Positions 46,141 through 56,367 of a stretch of DNA of 64,000 nt are shown piece after piece (within the stretch, counting starts at the first letter, position 1; each line of letters begins with the position of its first letter). Where the stretch lies: positions 248,001-312,000 of the forward strand of contig JAKNSD010000077.1 in NCBI GenBank assembly GCA_023525715.1, read 5' to 3'. Under the pieces are notes generated by a model. That model was not told the origin of the DNA, did not search any database, and worked only from the letters and a program-made list of their open reading frames with translations. This DNA comes from Cichorium intybus. Its lineage: Eukaryota; Streptophyta; Magnoliopsida; Asterales; Asteraceae. The translations under genes were made by a program, and so were the position numbers.

Positions 46141-46583
46141 TGTGGATTTTTTATTAAACCCAACTTGACAATTTTAAACAAAAAGAAAACTATCTTGACA
46201 GCCTTTATTTGCAACACTTTGGTGTCAAGATCTATCATCACATGGGTTGACAACTCACCCATCTTCTTATGTTTGCTTTATACATGTGAGTGTTATCTTT
46301 CCAGCATTTCCTTTCCATTTGTATCGTGAGTTTGGTCCTTGTATTACCTATTTAAGTGTTTGTTGTAATAGCCTAGTAGAGCACCAAGTTGTAGCCATTT
46401 ATTTCTTCATTTCATTTGTTGTATTTTGTCTTAAAATATCAAGTACATGAACTCTTGATTTCAGCCATTTTACCCATTGTTTCTCCTTATTTATAGCAAC
46501 ATCAAATCATATACTTGGTTCTTATATTTAGCCATTTAACATAAAAACATTCGCATACACAAAAGATCCTTTATTTTCCAACA
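46141..46583 (+). repeat. Copia 5' LTR (443 bp)
   Basis: It is bounded by the ACTCC duplication on the left and the PBS on the right. It aligns with 48513-48887 with few substitutions plus the 57-bp deletion in the other copy. Confidence 0.85.
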
Positions 46584-46585
46584 AG

Positions 46586-46597
46586 TGGTATCAGAGC
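46586..46597 (+). promoter_or_regulatory. Primer-binding site, tRNA-Met type
   Basis: TGGTATCAGAGC starts two bases after the LTR end. Confidence 0.85.
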
Positions 46598-46619
46598 GAG
46601 GTTGTTTGCAAGGTTGTAT

Positions 46620-48083
46620 ATGTCAAGAATGACTACAAGGAGCACCGCACTTACTCAACCCGATGTTGAAAATGTTCAAAGGACCAGAAGAAACAGTAGT
46701 GTTACGTTACACTATCCGATGCATACGAAAACGAATTACGCGGTGTGGGCTATAAAGATGCGAGTGAATTTGCAAGCACAAGGAGTGTGGGATGCAATTC
46801 AAAATGCCGAAGTGGAGGAACAAAAAGATCGGATGGCTCTTGCGGCCATTTACCAAGCGATTCCGGAGGACGTACTTCTAATGTTGGCCGAGAAGGACAC
46901 GGCTAAAGAAGCATGGGAAACGCTAAAAACGATGTATATGGGTGCTAATCGGTTGAAAGAGGCAAAAGTACAAACCTTGAGAAGTGACTTCGAGGTGATC
47001 CGAATGAAGAACGGTGAGACGATAGATGATTTTGTCATGAGATTGAATACAATTGTAACCGGTATTCGATCTCTTGGTGAAAAGATCGAGGAGAGCACGG
47101 TGGTAAAGAAGTTCCTTCGAGCCGTCCCGATGAAATTTATACAAATCGTGACATCTATCGAACAATTTGGTGACTTGAAGAACATGACGGTCGAAGAGGT
47201 CGTTGGCCGTCTTAAGACCCACGTAGAGTGACTTCGAGGGTATGAAGAACGAGAAGAAGGACCTTCTTTATTGCTTACACATGCCGAGTGGGCATCTCGA
47301 TCTAAGCAAACCGACGATGGTGAAGACCGGGGACGTGGTCACGGTGGTAGGCGTGGCCGAGGAGATGGTCATGAGTCCAAAGGAAACCGGAACGACTACA
47401 ATCCTCGCTGAAAGGATAAAAGTAAAATTAAATGTTTTACTTGTGAGAAATTCGGTCATTATGCATCGGAATGTCCGAACAAGAAACAAGATGAGGAGGT
47501 GAACCTCATCCAAACCGATGAAGACGAAGAGCCCGTTTTAATGATGGCGATCTCGCATGAAGACAAATCCGGGAAGGTGTCGCTATAAGAAAATAGTGAC
47601 GTTAATCTTCTTGCGTCCGAAGAAAGCCATGTCGAATCCGAGGTTTGGTATCTCGACAACGGTGCTAGTAATCATATGACCGGAGATCGTTCAAAGTTCT
47701 ACGAACTAGACGAGAGTGTGACGGGTCACACTCGATTCGGCGACGGGTCAAAGATCGACATCAAAGGAAAAGGTGTGATCTTGGTTGATTGCGGTAACGG
47801 AGACCAAAAGGAACTCAACGAGGTATATTACATTCCAAGACTTAAAAGTAACGTTATAAGTCTTGGACAACTAACGGAAAATGGGAATCAAGTCGTAATG
47901 AATGAGGATATTTTACGGGTATTTGACTATAAAAATACTTTATTTTTAGAAGCAAAAAGATCTCGTAAAAAACTCTATAAGACATTTTTAAAGACAATAC
48001 GAAAAATATGTCTTTTTTATCCCAAGATGATTTCGGTTGGTTGTGGCATCAACATCTTCGATATGCCAATTTTTATACCATGA
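46620..48083 (+). pseudogene. Copia Gag-protease with three in-frame stops
   Basis: One frame runs from ATG at 46620 through Gag (LQAQGVWDAIQNAE, KEAWETLKTMYMGANRLKEA, LRAVPMKFIQIV; the UBN2-type copia capsid region), a CCHC knuckle (CFTCEKFGHYASEC, about 47438) and protease (VWYLDNGASNHMTG, about 47643, with its catalytic Asp) to about 48000. TGA at 47229, TGA at 47409 and TAA at 47586 interrupt it. The first two sit where an Arg CGA codon would fit, consistent with decay of methylated CpG. A frameshift near 48000 ends the match. Confidence 0.85.
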
Positions 48084-48460
48084 AAAATTTTGTTTTCTTG
48101 GAGAATTATAAATTTGCAGGTTCGTATCTAAAGAGACTAGATAATCCGAATAAGCAAATGGTGAATATTGATATCGAAAATTGTGAAAAAGGACACCGGT
48201 TTTTCGACGAACGAAAAAGGAAACCGCGAATGAATCGCGGCATGTTTTTTGATGAACGGAAGATATTTATTTGGACCGAAATAAGTTGTGTTTTTTCTGT
48301 CCAACGCAAACCCGAAAAAGATTTTGTCGTTTTTGGAAAAGTGACGCTAAAGAAGGAAGAAGTGTTGCTAAAACAAACGACTTACGATTTGAAGTTTTTG
48401 GGGGAGTACGGTATGGATAATTTCAGCCAGGGAATTTTTTTTCTATGGATTCGGAATTGA
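48008..48460 (+). pseudogene. Gag-pre-integrase start fused to unrecognised sequence
   Basis: In the next frame FGWLWHQHLRYANFYTMKNF is the usual copia segment after protease. At about 48170, where an integrase CxxC should follow, the frame instead gives an unfamiliar basic, Phe-rich peptide (GHRFFDERKRKPRMN, GMFFDERKIFIW) open to 48460. Origin unknown; a captured or scrambled sequence is possible. Confidence 0.5.
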
Positions 48461-48512
48461 AATTTGTGGAGCGAAGTGCGTTTGGCGCAACGGATACCGA
48501 GTCAATTCGGTT

Positions 48513-48887
48513 TAAACCCAACTTGACAATTTTAAACAAAAAGAAAACTATCTTGACAACCCTTATTTGCAACACTTTGGTGTCAAGATCTATCATCACA
48601 TGGGTTGACAACTCACCCATCTTCTTATGTTTGCTTTATGCATGTGAGTGTTATCTTTCCAGCATTTCCTTTCCATTTGTATCGTGAGTTTGGTCCTTGT
48701 ATTACCTATTTAAGTGTTTGTTGTAATAGCCTAGTAGAGCACCAAGTTGTAGCCATTTATTTCTTCATTTCATTTGTTGTATTTTGTCTTAAAATATCAA
48801 GTACATGAAATCATATACTGGGTTCTTATATTTAGTCATTCAACATAAACACATTCGCATACACAAAAGATCCTTTATTTTCCAACA
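48513..48887 (+). repeat. Copia 3' LTR (shortened)
   Basis: Shares TTAAACCCAACTTGACA... to TTCCAACA with the 5' LTR. It lacks the TGTGGATTTTTTA start, and no purine tract precedes it, so a deletion removed the PPT and LTR edge. Confidence 0.8.
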
Positions 48888-50067
48888 ACTCCGAGCATGG
48901 GTGTGGCAGCGGTGTTTCCGGTGCTCGGAAGCCATCGAGTATGTGAGAGAAGCGATTGTGTGTTTCCAGCCCTCATTGGGCACCGTCCAAAGAGAAATAC
49001 GATGGAGGTGGGTAGCTGAATCACTTCAGTCGGAGAAGATGCTGGAGCTCCGTCCATGAGGGCTTCGGCGGTGGTCCCTAGAACGACTGCAGACCCGGGG
49101 GAGAGAACAAAGACGGGGTATCACGAGATCTTAGTAACCATGTAATCGAAACTGTGGAAAGGGGGGGAACACCAGGTGGTCGCCGTCGCCGGAGAGGATG
49201 AAGTCATCGGATTTGGAAGCGTATGTGGGCCATGCGAATTTTGCTGCAATGTACTTCTGATTCGCTACTTTTGGTTATGGGTTTTAACCTAATGGGCTAT
49301 GGATTAACTTGTTGGACTATTGTCTAGTTTGGGCCTGTGCAACCGATTTCAATTCTTCTGGGCTCTATACTAGGACCAAATGAGAAGTGTGATTAATTAA
49401 TCGGACTTGGACTTTCAAGACTAAAAATTGTTTCATTTAATTGTTGCTAATGAATTATTGATTTATTGATATTAAGATGTAAGCTTTTAATTAAAAAGCA
49501 ATTCAAATCTATTAATATAAATATTACGAATCTTAAAATGTATTAAGTCACAAAAATATAAAAGGAAATGTATCTTCAAATATACGTGGCTTTTTAGGTA
49601 AATACATCGTTTAGTAAAAGAGATAACGTTTAAGCATAACCATTTAAACGCGATGAGTCTTGAGACTGTTCACAGTTAGCGACGCTATCTAGGAAGATAG
49701 CGGCGCTGGCTGTTGACCGTTGATATTGACTTTTGACCGTTGATCTTTTGACCCGTTTGACTTTTGGTCAAATTTGAGGGTTCGGGGCACTGGTCTTAGA
49801 AGTTTATTTTGTTTGGGGTTTAGGAGGTTTTAAGTGAAGTTTACCTTTGTTAGGAAGTTCGTATTGTCGGGATCTGAGGACGCTCGCGTGGAGTGTTGTC
49901 TAGTTTGAGATCGCGGATCAGGTGAGTATTCTCACTATACTATGGGTGATGTTACATGCGTAGATAGTCTTTATTACTTTGTGTAATAATGTGATAATTT
50001 GTGCTTTACGTGTTTCCCGACGAAAGTCGATGACTGTCGGAGTATGGGTCGACAGTGCCGGCGATGA

Positions 50068-50223
50068 CCGATGACGATGTTTGCCGGCGCAAGCCGATGA
50101 CGATGTTTGCCGGCGAAAGCTGATGACGATGTTTGCCGGCGCAAGCCGATGACGATGTGTGCCGGCGAAAGCCGATGACGATCTTTGCCGGCGAAAGCCG
50201 ATGACGATGATTTCGGACGGATC
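50068..50223. repeat. 26-bp minisatellite, about 6 copies
   Basis: The unit CCGATGACGATGTTTGCCGG plus CGAAAG starts at 50068, 50094, 50120, 50146, 50172 and (degraded) 50198. Two alternating variants, CGCAAG and CGAAAG, are seen. As 26 is not a multiple of 3, all frames stay open and give false repetitive proteins on the minus strand. Confidence 0.9.
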
Positions 50224-50887
50224 GGGGCAAGCCCGAGAGTCGATGACAATGTTACGTGATGGATCGTGTGGTATTTTTGGGGAACTCATTAAACTTTGTG
50301 CTTACTCTTTCAGCCTTACTGTGTTTCAGGTGTTTATTGTCTTGAGCTTGGAGCACGGCGCAACTGTACCGCATCTGAGGTTTTGATAATAAAGTTTTCC
50401 GCTGGTTAGTGTCGTAAATGTTTTCGTTAAATATGATTTAAATGTTTTGAATTCTAAGTTTTAATTTGGACGGTTTTTATTGGTTAATCCGTTTTGTGTA
50501 TTTGACCCGTTTTTAAAACGAAAAATTTTATTACTGGATTTGAGACGTTACAGAGTTTAACAAATATATTTTTCAAAAGGCTTACTATTATTATATTAAA
50601 TCAAAATATTGGTAAGATAAATCAAAAAAAGTTAAACCATTCACAACTTTCTAGTATATACGTATGGTTTATAGCAATCTATCTACTTGTCGGCATAAGA
50701 TAATTTCATTTAAGGGTCAAAGTGATATTCTTATAAACTTTTTTCTACTTAATCCCTTGAACAGTTTATTGCTGGATTTTGTAGCAGTTTTCTGTGCGTA
50801 GGTATGCTATACATTCTTACTCCAATTGTTTATCGCTGAGTATCTTCTCTAACTTAATTTTGGATCTCACGTTATTTATAAATCCAG

Positions 50888-51149
50888 CTCCAACAAGGCA
50901 ACAATCAAGAAAATCCATGATATGAAGATGACGCATGCTCTGAGGAACCAACTTGTAAAACGTATATGCAAAATTGTTATAGAAAAGGTCGACCATGACA
51001 TAACTTGGAAGATATTTGGATATGGAATAACTACAGCAGTCAAAAACGAGAATGCATTACACATAGCTGCAAAATTAGCCCCGCCTCATAGATTAAATGT
51101 TGTGACTGGTGCAGCTTTGTAAATGCAGCGTGAGCTTCAATGGTTCAAA
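50888..51149 (+). pseudogene. Ankyrin/PGG gene block 3
   Basis: The peptide includes MKMTHALRNQLVKRIC, ALHIAAKLAPPHRLNVVTG and, after an in-frame TAA, MQRELQWFK, the conserved segment before the PGG domain. A donor site (TTCAAA/GTAATC) follows at 51150. Confidence 0.75.
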
Positions 51150-51477
51150 GTAATCTACTTAAAATTGTTCTTTGTTTCATCATTTCTCCATCTCTTTATA
51201 CCAAACAAGTCTAATCCTATATACAACTTTATGTCATTATTCAACAACGTATACATGACTAATCATACGTTATTATTCACATTAGAATTTACTATAAATT
51301 TTATCTTTGAGTATTCAAATATGAATATGTATTTTATTCTCTGTTCTGACGTTCTCATTAGATTTGGTGTTATAATTTGAAACATATACCTTATACTCTA
51401 AAGCAAAATCCCAAATGTGAAACCTAGAATCCTTTGCCAATTACAGTCTTCATAAAAAACATGTATCTTTGTGCAAG

Positions 51478-52088
51478 AAGTCGAATATTTTATAGAGCCG
51501 TCATATAAAGAAACTTAAAACAACAACCAGAAAACCCCAAGAATGGTTTTCACCCATGAACATGAACGCTTACTTAAAGATGGGCAACAATGGATGAAAG
51601 ACATAGCTTCTTCATGTACACCGGTAGCCGCTCTCATAGTCACAATGACATTTGCAGATGCATTCACAGTTCCAGGAGGAAACAAAGATGACGGGAAACC
51701 TTTATTCTTAAACAATGGAGTCTTTATGCTTTTTATCGTATCAGATGCCAGTGCTTTATTTTCTTCGATGACTTCAGTGTTGATGTTCTTAGGGATACTT
51801 ACTTCACGATATGCAGGAGGTGACTTCCTTTATGCCCTACCGAAGAGAATGACGATTGGACTCGTCTCCTTGTTATTGTTGTTAGTAGCAACTATGATAG
51901 CATTTAGTGCAACTATTGCACTCGTGGTTCGAGATAAAGTTACATGGATTGCAGCTCTACTCATTATAGCAACGAGTATTCCTGTGTGTTTGTTTGGGTT
52001 GTTGCAATTTTCTCTACTCGTGGAGCTTGTTTATTCCACATATGGACAAAGCATCTTCCACAAACAAAACAATAGACGACTTCATTAG
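51478..52088 (+). pseudogene. PGG domain exon (four membrane helices)
   Basis: After an early TAA (51516-51518) the frame is open to 52088. It begins FTHEHERLLKDGQQWMKD and includes SCTPVAALIVTMTFADAF and the PGG signature TVPGGN. Four hydrophobic helices follow (about residues 20-36, 60-85, 100-127 and 134-164 from the ATG at 51543). This is the membrane-spanning end of the family. It could still be translated from the internal ATG, but without ankyrin repeats. Confidence 0.8.
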
Positions 52089-52446
52089 CTATATATAAAT
52101 CTTTGTATATTGCGTGTTTCTTTGGACAAGATCTTCCAATGAAGTAAACGTGGTCTCTTTGAAATTTGTATTTGAAATATGACAAGTGATGGAAATAAGA
52201 TATTTAAAATTTTATTTATTAAATCTTCCATATTTTGTAATATATTTACCAACAAATAGTAAACTTAGCTTTGATCAAGTTTTGGTATCAAAGTCACAGA
52301 AATTATAGAAGCAATTCAACTTTCAAAAAAGGAGATGGATGACCTCCAGATTACATCATCACTACTTAAATAGGAATCAGAATTTAAACGGACCAAAAAA
52401 TGTCACACGTGGCAAAACAAAAGCCCAAAAACACGTAAAAACATAA
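52089..52446. other. Downstream flank of the PGG exon
   Basis: AT-rich sequence after the stop codon at 52088. I see no gene and no clear polyadenylation signal. Confidence 0.5.
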
Positions 52447-53265
52447 CACAGCTACAAAATAGGGCATTACGGACGACACACACCGTTGTTAAATTGTCGC
52501 TAATGAGTTTTTTGACGGTTTGTTGTCGTTGAATTTACATTAGCGACGAAATTTTTTATTGATACGAAAAAATTTACCGACAGATTTTGTTGTCGTTAAC
52601 TAGCAACGGAATACCGACGGATGACAATAGTAACGGATCACCGATGACCAAAACAATACTAACGTTAGTAACGAATTATCGACATATTATATTTGTAACG
52701 GATTATCGACAGATGATAATTGTAACAGATTACTCTGGAGAATATTTTTTCATTGGATTAACGATGGATATATTTCTAATGGATTACCGAAGGATATTAT
52801 TGTAACGGATTAACGATGGATATATATATGACTATTTTTGTAACGGATTACGGATGGTACATACTTGTAATGGATCACCAACAAATGTTTGTAATAGATT
52901 GGCGATGCAAATATATCACAACAGTTTAAATATTTTGTTTCAATCAGTAGCAAGACGGTAAATAGTATTTTAAAAACAATTAAAATTTCATAAAATCAAG
53001 ATTTTTTATATCTAAAAACGGAAAATATAAAACGATATTCATCAAATCCGGATTATGAAACCAATAAACATAAAAACAAAAAGTTCAAATACATGGTCGA
53101 CAAACATTCAACATAAATCCATGAATTTCAAACACAAAACTTTTAGGACGAACCCAGTGGTTTAATCATTTGTCCATAAAGACGGGCTTTTATTTCCTCA
53201 CATAGCTTCACATCTCTTTAAATACGGGCTTGCATCTTCTCCTATTTACTCCCTTTCTAGCATAT
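52447..53265 (-). mobile_element. CACTA-like transposon end (remnant)
   Basis: The left edge reads CACAGCTACAAAATAGGGCA, close to the CACTACAAGAAAA-GGGCATTA start common to plant CACTA elements. It is followed by about 450 bp of short repeats around GTAACGGATTACCGACGGAT and TTAGCGACGA (52490-52900), like CACTA subterminal repeats. On the minus strand at 53220-53155 a peptide KLCEEIKARLYGQMIKPLG ends in a stop, possibly the tail of an element protein. The right end was not found. Confidence 0.4.
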
Positions 53266-54330
53266 AAAAAATCATAATTATAACGAAATAAACTATAATG
53301 TATCAGTTCATTTTATCGTGCACAAATCGTACTATACATCAAAATTGATCAAAGAAAGACAAAAAATCACGCATCACCATAAGTACATTTGTTGGTAACC
53401 AATTTACTTATATTTCAATTATGGGAATTTGGAATAATTTACATAAGTACATTAATTCCACACCAAAGCACCATGTACGTCTGGGTCATAAAGGCTAATT
53501 GCAATATAAAAGCAAAGAAAGATTTTTAGAAAATATCATTTATGGTTACTTATATTTTTGTAAACGGATATCCGTAAAAATCCTTGCAGCGGCTCTAGTA
53601 AACATCTTAAAGCCACACTGACATACATGGAAAGGTTGGTATCATAATTAACACATGAAAAAATACAAGAAAAAAAAGGGTTTGGCGATTTAACTCTTTT
53701 TTATTTTGATTATAGTTTTTGAGCGTGTTCAAATATCATTTTTATGGTTACACAGTTTTAATATCATGGCAAAATATAGAAAACAACAATAGTTTCATCA
53801 TTTTATTGATTTAATTACCAAACTATAATATATTTTCTTTTATCATTTTCATGATAATAGTTTGATGACTAAGTTAATAATAATAATAATAATAATTATT
53901 ATTATTATTATTATTCAGTGTCTAATTCAATAAAATTATAGAATCCATTGTATTTTTCTTTATTTCTTCGTTTAGCACAATAGACCAGGAGTCCAATTCC
54001 ACGTCAAGGGAAGTCAGAAGTATATGTGTTGCTGTCCAATTTACTGAGATTTCAATTAGGGGAATTTGGAATAATTTACTTAAGTACACCAATTCCACGT
54101 CAAAGCACCATCTATATCCAAATCATAAGATTGTGTGGTATGCCCCGAAACGTGGGGATGCGTTCCACCACCTCAGCAGCGGGAATGCCGGTGAACACCA
54201 CCTCCTAAGCGCGTTCTGCATCCTGTGTCCTACGGCGTGCTCTGTGGAACCTTTTGAAACGGAAAGGAAACGGTCAAATAATCTTTGAATGTGGATGTTG
54301 CATATATAAAAAAAAATTCATTACCAAAAA
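53266..54330. other. AT-rich spacer with a dispersed duplication
   Basis: A segment at about 53395-53485 (CCAATTTACT, ATTTCAATTA, GGAATTTGGAATAATTTAC, AAGTACA..AATTCCAC, AAAGCACCAT) recurs at about 54037-54117, 640 bp away in the same direction. An (AAT)n/(ATT)n inverted pair lies at 53876-53915. No gene is supported. Confidence 0.6.
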
Positions 54331-54790
54331 TACTTACTTTTTAACCCTATAAATATCATTCAATATTACACAATTTTTACATACAAATCATCTTAAACAT
54401 CCTTCTATACGCTACTATCTCAACAAAAATTTTACACACATCTCTCCCAAAAAATGGATAAAGATCCAAACACCCCACCCCCAACCAAAATCTCAACGAT
54501 AATCCTTTTTGATGTAATAATATCCCGTTAGGATTCGATGAATATAATATTAATTATTCACCAAATTGTACATTCACGGGCTTACCACCAAACCAATATC
54601 ATCCACCATACCCACCACAACCAACCAATACCCTCCACAACCTTTAAACCAATATACATACCCACCATCTTACCAATATCCACCACCTTACCAATACCTA
54701 CCATTTCCATAACCAATTCAATCACCACCACCACAAACCGTCACACCCCCGGCCAGTGGCGGAATCACCGGGCAGTAATGATGTAGACAG
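54331..54790 (+). pseudogene. Promoter-like segment and truncated proline-rich gene start
   Basis: TATAAATA (54349-54356) is followed by an A/C-rich untranslated stretch with no ATG until AAAAAATGGATAAAGATCC (ATG at 54454), a plant-like start context. The frame begins MDKDPNTPPPTK but soon stops; other frames give Pro/Tyr/Asn-rich peptide (NQYHPPYPP) to about 54780. The arrangement is reminiscent of plant Myb/SANT-like or PIF/Harbinger ORF1-type proteins with a Pro/Gln-rich N-terminus, but no domain is left to prove it. Confidence 0.35.
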
Positions 54791-54861
54791 TTTGTTATCA
54801 CAACCATTGCACAATTTCAATAGTAAACAAACATTTTATATATATCAGAGTAATATTACAT

Positions 54862-55091
54862 TGTAACCCAACATTTGACAAAAACGTTGTTTGATCATGA
54901 AGCTATCTGATTTATTGCCCAAACCAAAAAGTTCCCACAGTTCCGTTTGCTCAAAAACTTCTGCATCTTTAATTGTTTCCTGGGAACACAATATCATTTT
55001 GAAAAGTCAACATAAAGTTGGTGAGTTTACAAGTTTTGATGAAAAATTTGGGTATCTCTGCTATTTAAAAACCTTTGTTAGAACTGTTGTA

Positions 55092-55189
<98 letters not shown>

Positions 55190-55836
55190 TTATGGTATTT
55201 CCCACGATCCGAGCTACAGTGCTACTTAGAGCCTTATAACCGAGCTATTCTGGCGTAAAATGCCCCCTCTTGACGTTTTGTCAAACGTCGACAGTGTACT
55301 CGAGATGTCAACACTCAAGATTCAAAAGAGTCGTATATATCGACCACATGGGTGAATTTACCCAACTGTATACGTATACCTGACCTCTTTATACTAGTTT
55401 CAAATCCCGACCTCGAAAAACATGTCGCCACCTTGTGCCGGTGTATCACGCGTGCGTCGTCCGATGGCATACATCGCAACAAAATTTTCGTACAAGACTC
55501 TGACGGCACAAATACCGAGAACATGGACACAAACGCGCCACGTGGAGCAACGCATGTGCGCCATGTGTCACTACATTATATTATATATATACATATATAA
55601 TATAACGTGTAAGAAAATACTAATTTGTCGTCTTTGGACAATTATAATTTTGTCATACGATATCCATTTTTGACGTTCTTTATGTCAATTTGTTCGCTTT
55701 TCCGAGTAGTATTTGTTTAACTTATCATAACAATAATATGTCACATCGATCGTTAAAACGATACTTTGTATATTTCGTTTGTCGTTATTACATGTTCAGG
55801 GCTTCAATTGGGTGTCAGATTTTTACAATTGTCACA
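54862..55836 (-). repeat. 3' LTR of the chromodomain-type element
   Basis: The minus strand starts TGTGACAATTGTAAAAATC right after the PPT; the far end is placed at TGTAACCC (54862, plus strand) by terminal sequence. An AT run (55096-55186) lies inside. The upper edge is firm, the lower edge tentative. Confidence 0.6.
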
Positions 55837-55870
55837 TCCTCCCCCCGTTAACTGAGATTTCGTCTGAAAT

Positions 55871-56367
55871 TTAGCTTAATCTACTGGTTGAAGTGACATC
55901 GACGAATAAGTGTGGGTATTTCTGCTTCATTTGATCTTCTCGTTCCCGGTTAAATTCCAGAGCTCGTCTAGAGTTCCATCGAACTTTTACTATAGCGATG
56001 CGACTTTGTTTAAGTTTCTTGACTTCCCGATCCATGATTTCAATAGGTTCTTCGATGAAATTTAGTTTAGCGGTTAACTTGGATTTCATCTAGGAGTATG
56101 ATTAAAGTATCATCAGATAAGCACTTTTTGAGGTTTGATATGTGGAAAACATCATCTACTTGCTCCAGTTCTTAAGGTAGCTTGAGTTTGTAAGTGACGG
56201 GACCAATCCTTGTGAAGATTTCGAAAGGTCCCATATATCGTGGATTGAGCTTTCCTCTTTTCCAAACCGTATTACGCCTTTCCAAGGGGAGACTTTTAAC
56301 ATGACTTTATTTCCAACTTGGAATTCCAGAGGTTTTCGTCTCACACCAGAATAGCTTTTCTGAAGAT
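55871..56367 (-). pseudogene. Gypsy Pol C-terminus: integrase end and chromodomain-like tail
   Basis: The minus strand reads RRKPLEFQVGNKVMLKVSPW (about 56344-56285), the integrase C-terminal GPY/F-type region. After frame changes comes FIEEPIEIMDREVKKLKQSR and IVKVRWNSRRALEF, the chromodomain-like end seen in many daisy-family gypsy elements, finishing YPHLF near 55890. At least two frame breaks (about 56260 and 56090) disable it. Confidence 0.8.

Larger units (their letters stand above)
46141..48887 (+). mobile_element. Copia deletion derivative with two LTRs (2747 bp)
   Basis: The LTRs are at 46141-46583 (starts TGTGGATTTTTTATT, ends TTCCAACA) and about 48513-48887. The insertion is flanked by exactly ACTCC (46136-46140 and 48888-48892). 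The second LTR lacks the first 14 bp or so and has a 57-bp internal deletion near 48807. The PBS is TGGTATCAGAGC (46586-46597). The interior codes for Gag, protease and the start of the gag-pre-integrase segment; integrase, RT and RNase H are absent. It could move only with help from a full copy. Confidence 0.88.
45304..50552 (+). repeat. Probable gypsy-type LTR, split by a copia insertion
   Basis: The left end TGTAATATCCGTG and right end GAGACGTTACA could be LTR termini. Without the copia element (2752 bp including its duplication) the block is about 2.5 kb. It holds a GA repeat (45762-45798), repeated TTGACCGTTGA/TTTTGACC words near 49710-49760, GGTGAGTATTCTCAC (49920) and a 26-bp minisatellite, a mix I associate with long gypsy LTRs. 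The 5-bp flanks (CAATT, GAGTT) do not match, so it may be two LTR pieces. Confidence 0.35.
42980..52088 (+). pseudogene. Ankyrin-repeat/PGG-domain membrane protein gene, decayed and split by repeats
   Basis: Four coding blocks in order: 42980-43497, 43633-43802, 50888-51149 and 51478-52088. The family (ACD6/ITN1-like) has N-terminal ankyrin repeats and a C-terminal PGG domain with four membrane helices; members act in defence, salt and cell-death signalling at membranes. Lesions: one surplus C in the run at about 43412-43418, two shifts in block 2, a TAA at 51120-51122 where homologous proteins have Gln, and a TAA at 51516-51518. Blocks 2 and 3 are separated by 7 kb containing a MITE, a gypsy-type LTR and a copia element, and the middle ankyrin part seems to be missing. 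It could be a former gene with a repeat-filled intron. Confidence 0.8.
54862..56367 (-). mobile_element. Chromodomain-type Ty3/gypsy element, 3' end
   Basis: On the minus strand the end of pol (56367-55871) leads to a PPT (55846-55837, GGGGGGAGGA) and a 3' LTR (55836 to about 54862). The element is cut at 56368 by an Athila-type LTR in the same orientation, and its upstream part is not seen beyond that insertion. Confidence 0.75.

Noticed and set aside
45699..46262. 187-residue minus-strand open frame with a Ser/Leu repeat
   Set aside because: The repeat comes from the GA microsatellite at 45762-45798, the frame crosses the copia LTR boundary, and no domain is seen.
46602..46619. Upstream start for the copia gag
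   Set aside because: The frame reaches 46602 only with a TTG start; the first ATG in frame is at 46620, shortly after the primer-binding site.
50068..50223. CRISPR-like array
   Set aside because: Units are directly adjacent with no spacers, and the context is plant repeat DNA.
49918..50289. Minus-strand frames of 74-123 residues with a periodic RRQ/SSSA peptide, repeat-protein-like
   Set aside because: Three overlapping frames are all open because the 26-bp repeat is not a multiple of three; periodicity comes from DNA, not a protein.
45299..50557. Intact TSD around the proposed gypsy LTR
   Set aside because: The flanks CAATT and GAGTT do not match, so the LTR call is kept at low confidence without TSD support.
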